Shown piece by piece: positions 22,078-26,357 of a stretch of 26,357 nt of DNA. Numbering within the stretch: the stretch's first letter is position 1; the number at the start of each line of letters is the position of its first letter. The stretch covers positions 1 through 26,357 of the IMG/VR virus record IMGVR_UViG_3300034375_001979, one strand, 5' to 3'. Both the position numbers and the translations under genes were made by a program. The DNA is from a virus. The notes under the pieces are model-generated. The model was not told where the DNA came from. It saw only the letters and a program-made list of their open reading frames with translations, and made no database searches.

Positions 22078-22367
22078 TACCACTTAACCTTATTTGCCCA
22101 ATAGGCTGCACTCATTTTACCTTTAGCTATATTTTTAGCATGTCTAGCTTTAAATGATTTACGTTTAGCTTTCATTCTAGCCGACTCACCAGCTTTAGGT
22201 TTACCTGCTACACTAGCTCCTTGTTCACCAAAACGTATAGTTTTAATTTGATCTCCAGATTTAGCTACTACAATATGTGATTTTTTTGGATGACTAGGAG
22301 TACGTTTAGGTTTATTATAACCTGATACCCCTGCACGTTTAAGTCTAGAGTCTGGTTTATTAGGCAT
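22077..22367 (-). CDS. Basic DUF6321-like protein
   Basis: 96 codons. PDSRLKRAGVSGYNKPKRTPSHP, KSHIVVAKSGDQIKTIRFGEQG and KSFKARHAKNIAKGKMSAAYWANKVKW match, to my memory, a small basic family (DUF6321) seen in aquatic phages. It contains no enzyme motif. It belongs to a run of four basic small proteins in consecutive genes, perhaps DNA-packing or internal head proteins. Confidence 0.72.
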   Translation of the reverse strand: MPNKPDSRLKRAGVSGYNKPKRTPSHPKKSHIVVAKSGDQIKTIRFGEQGASVAGKPKAGESARMKAKRKSFKARHAKNIAKGKMSAAYWANKVKW

Positions 22368-22482
22368 ACTTTTTCTTTCCTTTAACTTTAGTCATTTTTT
22401 TACCAGTACGTTTAGCTTCTTTCTTAGCAGCTTCCATACCTTTTTTAGTATATGAATAATGCTTTGTTCCGACTTTTGGCAT
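22360..22482 (-). CDS. Tiny lysine-rich protein
   Basis: 40 codons; MPKVGTKHYSYTKKGMEAAKKEAKRTGKKM followed by a lysine-rich tail. Overlaps the next gene by 8 bases, with AAGGAAACG upstream of the ATG. Similar short proteins beginning MPKVGxKxxxYTxxG occur beside structural genes in phages. No known function; probably binds DNA or RNA by charge alone. Confidence 0.65.
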   Translation of the reverse strand: MPKVGTKHYSYTKKGMEAAKKEAKRTGKKMTKVKGKKKYA

Positions 22483-22483
22483 A

Positions 22484-22714
22484 TTATCGTTTCCTTAAGT
22501 TAGTTTTAGCTGATACTTTACGTAAGTTCTTTTTACTATTGTTTTGTGGATTACCATCTTTATGGTCCACATGTCTAGGATCTCCTTTTTTTACTCCTGT
22601 CTTTTTACGAGCAGCATTACGTGATGCTCTATCTTTTACTCGACTAGGTTTCTTTTTCTTTTCCCAGTTAAGTTCACGTTTATAATCTCTTTTACCATTC
22701 TTTTGATATGGCAT
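22484..22714 (-). CDS. Small HNH-like protein
   Basis: 76 codons, very basic. RASRNAARKKTGVKKGDPRHVDHKDGNPQNNSKKNLRKVS holds a recognisable HNH core: Asp50-His51 (VDHKDGN), then Asn residues and NLR, which in HNH nucleases hold the catalytic metal. No zinc cysteines are seen. It could be a minimal homing or packaging nuclease, or a DNA-binding remnant. It starts at the stop of the holin-like gene. Confidence 0.7.
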   Translation of the reverse strand: MPYQKNGKRDYKRELNWEKKKKPSRVKDRASRNAARKKTGVKKGDPRHVDHKDGNPQNNSKKNLRKVSAKTNLRKR

Positions 22715-23139
22715 TATCTACCCTTTGCTAATTGTCCACCAAAATAAAACTCTATAATCATTGTTGCCCATTGAAAGATTTCTTCAAACTTATATAATCC
22801 ATCAACAGTTTTCATAACAGTACCACCACCAAATTCAAACCAAAGAAAATTAAAAGGTTCAATATTAACTGGTATCGTAGTTTTAACACCTAGTATTCCC
22901 GCAATAGGGTATATAGCAACAAGTGATAGTATAACTAATATAAGTATTCTACGATTCCATGCTGCAAAGTTAGACTCGTTATTAGATTGTTTACGGGCTT
23001 TGTCTATTTCAACAGACTTAGCAGCTAAAGCCTTTAACATTAAAGCTTGTTGGTCATGAGCTTGTTGAGATTTAATTGCTAGAAGTTTAGCAAAAAAACC
23101 TAACGCTATTGGAATTATATGTTGTAATATAGTTAGCAT
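22714..23139 (-). CDS. Membrane protein, holin candidate
   Basis: 141 codons. A hydrophobic N-terminal helix (1-20), a charged helix (25-55), a strong membrane segment (RILILVILSLVAIYPIAGILG, about 64-84) and a second hydrophobic stretch near the C-terminus (WATMIIEFYFGGQLA). This layout with a preceding small one-pass gene is like phage holin cassettes, so a role in lysis is likely but unproven. No endolysin is in the window. Confidence 0.55.
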   Translation of the reverse strand: MLTILQHIIPIALGFFAKLLAIKSQQAHDQQALMLKALAAKSVEIDKARKQSNNESNFAAWNRRILILVILSLVAIYPIAGILGVKTTIPVNIEPFNFLWFEFGGGTVMKTVDGLYKFEEIFQWATMIIEFYFGGQLAKGR

Positions 23140-23312
23140 TATAAATGTAATGTACTCATAACTACAGCTACTACAATAGCTCCAAAACCAGCCATGATTC
23201 CCCAGATTAATTTGTTAAGCATTGCTTCAATGCGATTTAATCTATGATGTATTGTGTCATATCTTTCTGCACAGAGTTTTTCGTGAGCAACTAATTCTTC
23301 ATGGGGATTCAT
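23139..23312 (-). CDS. Small coiled-coil plus membrane-segment protein (XhlA-like)
   Basis: 57 codons; the stop overlaps the next start (TAATG). A charged amphipathic helix (EKLCAERYDTIHHRLNRIEAMLNKL, residues 11-35) leads into one membrane segment (IWGIMAGFGAIVVAVVM, 36-52). This is the layout of XhlA-type haemolysin/holin partners. With the holin candidate right after, it makes a probable two-gene lysis cassette. Confidence 0.6.
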   Translation of the reverse strand: MNPHEELVAHEKLCAERYDTIHHRLNRIEAMLNKLIWGIMAGFGAIVVAVVMSTLHL

Positions 23313-23323
23313 ACTGTTTCTAC

Positions 23324-23554
23324 CTAATTAACTTCTTCTTCTTTATTTTCCAAAGATACTTTTAATAGATTAACAAAGGCATCTTTACCAACCATAAGTT
23401 GGTCTAAATTAAACTTTGTTCCGTTTATTTTTTTATCTAAATCAGCAATATGGTTAACCATTGTTTGCTGTTCTTGTGTCATATCCTCATAATGGTATTC
23501 AACATCGTCTACCGTTATTGGAGTCTTAATGGTTTCTTGTTTATTTTTTGCCAT
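23324..23554 (-). CDS. Small helical protein, DUF6447-like
   Basis: 76 codons from the ATG with AAAGGAAA just upstream; the frame is open for 27 more codons but these lie over the previous gene's end. TPITVDDVEYHYEDMTQEQQTMVNHIADLDKKI and a second helix match, to my memory, DUF6447, a short phage family: one small beta hairpin and two helices. Function unknown. Confidence 0.65.
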   Translation of the reverse strand: MAKNKQETIKTPITVDDVEYHYEDMTQEQQTMVNHIADLDKKINGTKFNLDQLMVGKDAFVNLLKVSLENKEEEVN

Positions 23555-23576
23555 TTTTAATTTCCTTTTAGTTAAG

Positions 23577-23837
23577 TTAAGCTGTGTATGTTTCTCCAGC
23601 AGCGATTGCTTCGTTTGATGGTTGCATATCTTCATCGCCCCACCATTCTTTTGCGACCATAATTTTAAGATGTTCTACGTTACGTGATACGCAGTCTTTC
23701 TTTTCTTCATCGGTCTCTTCTGTCATTGCGTTACCCGCGATCACATCATGAATTAAAGTCACAGAGTCACCCATTGCTTTATAGTGCTGTGCTTTTTCTT
23801 CTGTACTTGGTATATCTAATACTACATCGTCTGTCAT
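23577..23837 (-). CDS. Small acidic phage protein, unknown
   Basis: 86 codons with AAGGAG 8 bases upstream. CVSRNVEHLKIMVAKEWWGDEDMQPSNEAIAAGETY resembles a short protein family seen in marine myo- and podoviruses, of unknown function. Its codons use clearly more C and G (GCG, CGC, ACC, GAC) than the genes around it, which suggests recent arrival from another phage. Confidence 0.7.
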   Translation of the reverse strand: MTDDVVLDIPSTEEKAQHYKAMGDSVTLIHDVIAGNAMTEETDEEKKDCVSRNVEHLKIMVAKEWWGDEDMQPSNEAIAAGETYTA

Positions 23838-23839
23838 GT

Positions 23840-24094
23840 TTATTCTCCTTTTAAGACAGTTTGTGATTCAATTAAATTTTTATCTATATTTTCAAATAAT
23901 ATATCTAAGATTTTATCCCTAGAAAAAGTAATAAAAATATCTTTTGCTATAGAAGTAGAAAGGTTACAGTTTCCAGTTGTTTCGGCAACTTTTCCTTCTT
24001 CTGTTATTTTTTCACATTTCCAATCAAAAGTGTCAATATTGTCACCATCACTTGGATAAGTTTGAAAAACTGACCATACATATATTGTATCCAT
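23840..24094 (-). CDS. Small acidic protein, unknown
   Basis: 84 codons with AAGGAT before the ATG, 2 bases from the next gene. Strands at the start (TIYVWSVFQTY), two Cys (27 and 43), then a helix. No family recognised. It lies directly after the repetitive fibre gene, so a chaperone or fibre-linked role is possible, from position alone. Confidence 0.6.
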   Translation of the reverse strand: MDTIYVWSVFQTYPSDGDNIDTFDWKCEKITEEGKVAETTGNCNLSTSIAKDIFITFSRDKILDILFENIDKNLIESQTVLKGE

Positions 24095-24125
24095 CTTAAT
24101 CCTTATATTGTGTCTATATTAATCA

Positions 24126-26357
24126 TTAAAAACTAGGTCCATGAACTAGTTGTCTAACATTATATGAAGAATATAAATTTCCTGTTCCACTCACCGTTAC
24201 TGTTATTGCTCCATTGACTCCAGTTGATATACTAATACTAGGAGCTGAGCTAGTTAAAGTTTTTGCAATATCTGAAACTAGATTATATGTAGAGGACCAA
24301 TTACTGTAAGGATATCCAGATAAACCAGCAAAATGATATACTTGATAACGAGTACCATAAGCACCAGAACTATTTCTAGCCGCATAAATAGAGACTTCAA
24401 ATATACCATAACTAGATGGTAATGTTATTGTATAACTACTACCCGCATTTTCATTATAATTTGCATCGGTAGATAAAAAAGAACCTGTTGCAGTGCTAAG
24501 ATTTTTTGCTGAATCTATTGTAAAACCAAGTGCTGGAACTCTAAGTGTTGTAACATTTGCATCACCTAGTGTAATCTCGTTAGAGACTGTAGCAGAGGAA
24601 GGTTGTGCATTTTTACCTAAGCAAGTATTATTGTTTCCTGTGGTAATACTGCTTCCAGCGTCCCACCCAATAGCTGTGTTGTAGTTTCCTGTTGTGTTGC
24701 CAAAAAGAGCTCTGCGACCTAGACCAACGTTGTAAGAACCAGTGGTGTTTAATGCACCAGCTCCAGCACCAAGAAATGTTAATGAACTTCCTGTTGTGTT
24801 ACTATTACCACAAGCATATCCAACACCAGCTTCACGAGGTCCTACAAATGTATTTTCAGTACCTGAGGTATTATTTTGCCCAGCAGCAAATCCTACAGCA
24901 CAATTATCGAGAGCCGTATTATCAAACAACGCTTTATAACCCACTGCGGTATTGTTAGATGCAGTGGTGTTGGAGTAGAGAGAATCATTGCCTAATGCGG
25001 TGTTATAACCACCAGTAGTGTTTAATCGTAATGCACCTAACCCAACAGCAGTATTTCTAGTCCCAGTAGTATTAGAAAGAAGAGCTGAATGCCCTACAGC
25101 AGTAAAATATCCTCCAGATGTATTTGATAGTCCAGCCTGATATCCTATAGCTGTAGCTCCAGCCGAAACATTATTATACAAAGATTGGTAACCAACCGCT
25201 GTGTTATTAGTTGCAGTGGTGTTCAAAGCCAAAGCTCCTTGACCAACAGCAGTGTTATTACTACCTGATGTATTAGATGTTAATGCACTTTCGCCTAAAC
25301 CAGTATTTCTGCTTCCTATTGTATTATCATCAAGTGCTGACTTTCCAAAAGCGGCATTTGACACACCAGTTGTATTATCATATAGTGCCTGATAACCGAC
25401 AGCTGTATTGTTAGTTGCAGTGGTGTTGTTGCGTAAGGATTCAAAGCCTAATCCTACATTATTAGAACCAGTAGTATTAATAAATAATCCACCATATCCT
25501 AATGCCACATTATTTGAGCCTGTAGTATTGCTATATAATGAACCCCAGCCAACCGCAGTATTTTGAGGTCCAGTAGTTGTTCCTCCTAGTGACAAATAAC
25601 CTACAGCAGTGTTGTTATTTGCAGTGGTGTTGGATGAGAGGGCAGAACGACCTACCGCTGTATTATATCCTCCAGTATTAGCAAATAATGCACTAACTCC
25701 AACGGCAACATTTTCTGTTCCTATTGTATTTGAATACAGTGAGAAAGCACCAACAGCTGTATTTGTAGCACCTGTAGAGTTACTAGCTAGTGCTTGATAC
25801 CCTATAGCAGTACTGTTACTAGCAGTAGAGTTGTTAAATAATGTTTGATAACCTACAGCTGTGTTTTGTGAACCAGTTGTATTGTTATTTAATGCAATAG
25901 TTCCTATAGCAATATTGGTTGCACCTGTCGTATTGTCAAATAAAGCTTGATAACCTATAGCTACATTGTTATTTGCGGTGGTGTTGTTAGCTAAAGATTG
26001 GTGACCTAATGCTACATTATTTGCTCCAGTAGTATTATCAAATAAAGCTTGAAACCCAACAGCAGTGTTGTAAGATGCGGTGGTATTGGCTAGAAGGGCA
26101 TCTCTACCAAAAGCATTATTAAACTGACCTGTAGTATTATTTAACAGAGCTTGGTAGCCTGTAGCAGTATTTGCTGCTCCAGCACCTGTATTGCTATATA
26201 ACGCTTTGTAACCTATAGCTGTTATTTGTATACCTGTTGTATTATTATAAGCAGCTTGATAACCAACTGCTGTGTTATAAGATGCAGTGGTGTTGTTGCG
26301 TAAGGATTCAAAGCCTAATCCTACATTATTAGAACCAGTAGTATTAATAAATAATCC
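24126..26357 (-). CDS. Repetitive tail-fibre / adhesin-like protein, 5' end beyond the window
   Basis: The frame is open from the window edge (last codon 26355-26357) to the TAA at 24126: at least 743 residues, with no start seen. The in-frame TTG at 25595 is internal to the repeats and is not the start. About 34 units of 17 residues follow the theme NTAVGYQALxxNTTGxx, like the beta-roll head repeats of trimeric autotransporters (YadA/Hep_Hag type). A linker (NEITLGDANVTTLRVPALG) and a roughly 150-residue beta-rich C-terminal domain, presumably the tip, follow. Repeats suggest a long trimeric shaft for host attachment. First of the visible leftward genes. Confidence 0.85.
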   Translation of the reverse strand, partial: GLFINTTGSNNVGLGFESLRNNTTASYNTAVGYQAAYNNTTGIQITAIGYKALYSNTGAGAANTATGYQALLNNTTGQFNNAFGRDALLANTTASYNTAVGFQALFDNTTGANNVALGHQSLANNTTANNNVAIGYQALFDNTTGATNIAIGTIALNNNTTGSQNTAVGYQTLFNNSTASNSTAIGYQALASNSTGATNTAVGAFSLYSNTIGTENVAVGVSALFANTGGYNTAVGRSALSSNTTANNNTAVGYLSLGGTTTGPQNTAVGWGSLYSNTTGSNNVALGYGGLFINTTGSNNVGLGFESLRNNTTATNNTAVGYQALYDNTTGVSNAAFGKSALDDNTIGSRNTGLGESALTSNTSGSNNTAVGQGALALNTTATNNTAVGYQSLYNNVSAGATAIGYQAGLSNTSGGYFTAVGHSALLSNTTGTRNTAVGLGALRLNTTGGYNTALGNDSLYSNTTASNNTAVGYKALFDNTALDNCAVGFAAGQNNTSGTENTFVGPREAGVGYACGNSNTTGSSLTFLGAGAGALNTTGSYNVGLGRRALFGNTTGNYNTAIGWDAGSSITTGNNNTCLGKNAQPSSATVSNEITLGDANVTTLRVPALGFTIDSAKNLSTATGSFLSTDANYNENAGSSYTITLPSSYGIFEVSIYAARNSSGAYGTRYQVYHFAGLSGYPYSNWSSTYNLVSDIAKTLTSSAPSISISTGVNGAITVTVSGTGNLYSSYNVRQLVHGPSF
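25416..25490. repeat. 75-base direct repeat, copy 1
   Basis: Identical base for base to 26283-26357. The distance between copies is 867 bases, exactly 17 units of 51, so the copies are in register within the fibre repeats. Confidence 0.95.
26283..26357. repeat. 75-base direct repeat, copy 2, at the window edge
   Basis: Exact copy of 25416-25490. The window stops at the end of this copy, which points to a break or collapse caused by the repeat rather than a natural genome end. Confidence 0.95.

Larger units (their letters stand above)
24607..26357 (-). repeat. Tandem 51-base repeats of the fibre gene
   Basis: Units of 51 bases (17 codons), mostly in register, fill the region up to the window edge; copies differ, mainly at third positions and in loop residues, and one place (around 25140-25180) is irregular. 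Two units can be identical over long runs, so recombination can change the number of units and short-read assembly is unreliable here. Confidence 0.85.

Noticed and set aside
24126-25595. TTG at 25595 as the true start of the fibre gene
   Set aside because: The same frame and the same 51-base repeats continue upstream without a stop to the window edge.
24607-26357. CRISPR-like array
   Set aside because: Units are 51 bases without unique spacers and encode an uninterrupted protein repeat.
1-26357. tRNA genes or an integrase with attachment site
   Set aside because: No T-loop/acceptor pattern that I could fold into a cloverleaf and no recombinase gene were found by eye; a tRNAscan run would settle it.

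Overview
The window is one end of a lytic-type, T7-like short-tailed phage (podovirus) genome, AT-rich throughout, most like the small podoviruses of marine or freshwater oligotrophic bacteria (HTVC010P-like pelagiphages and relatives). This rests on gene content and order, not on a search: a T7-style replication set (primase, DnaB-type helicase, family A DNA polymerase, SSB, 5'-3' exonuclease, endonuclease I) faces a T7-order tail and core set (gp11-, gp12-, gp13-, gp14-, gp15-, gp16-like). Terminase, portal, scaffold, capsid, endolysin and RNA polymerase are not in the window. Near-consensus sigma70 promoters suggest use of host RNA polymerase.

Layout. 1-150: AT-rich leader with an A/T palindrome and two hairpins sharing one loop sequence. 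151-999: five tiny early-type genes, tightly packed. 1000-1279: no gene, but a compact set of hairpins with two possible loop-loop contacts, a candidate structured RNA. 1280-3195: PD-(D/E)XK-like nuclease, small genes, an ArdC-type antirestriction protein and a zinc-finger protein. 3206-3277 on the minus strand: a 23-codon pqqA-like gene, encoding the precursor peptide of the cofactor PQQ, with its own extended -10 promoter and a hairpin at the convergent end. 3393-12757 (+): replication and nucleotide metabolism, ending in a class II (B12-dependent) ribonucleotide reductase and three small genes. 12754-24094 (-): core, tail and accessory proteins, with a near-perfect sigma70 promoter ahead of the tail genes. 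24126 to the window edge (-): a very repetitive fibre-like protein, cut by the end of the window.

How it works together. The early genes probably blunt host defence (ArdC). The replication module splits both classic T7 fusions: primase and helicase are separate genes, and the DNA polymerase is broken just before motif A by a 94-codon membrane-protein gene containing a strong inverted repeat. The exonuclease, endonuclease I and reductase would recycle host DNA and supply dNTPs. The minus-strand genes build the nozzle, internal ejection proteins and fibres, with a probable two-gene holin cassette.

Most interesting: the pqqA-like gene, which suggests a host using PQQ-dependent dehydrogenases (for instance a methylotroph with PQQ methanol dehydrogenase; inference only), the split polymerase, and the structured RNA candidate. 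The window ends inside a 75-base exact copy of an internal fibre repeat, so the right edge is probably an assembly break.
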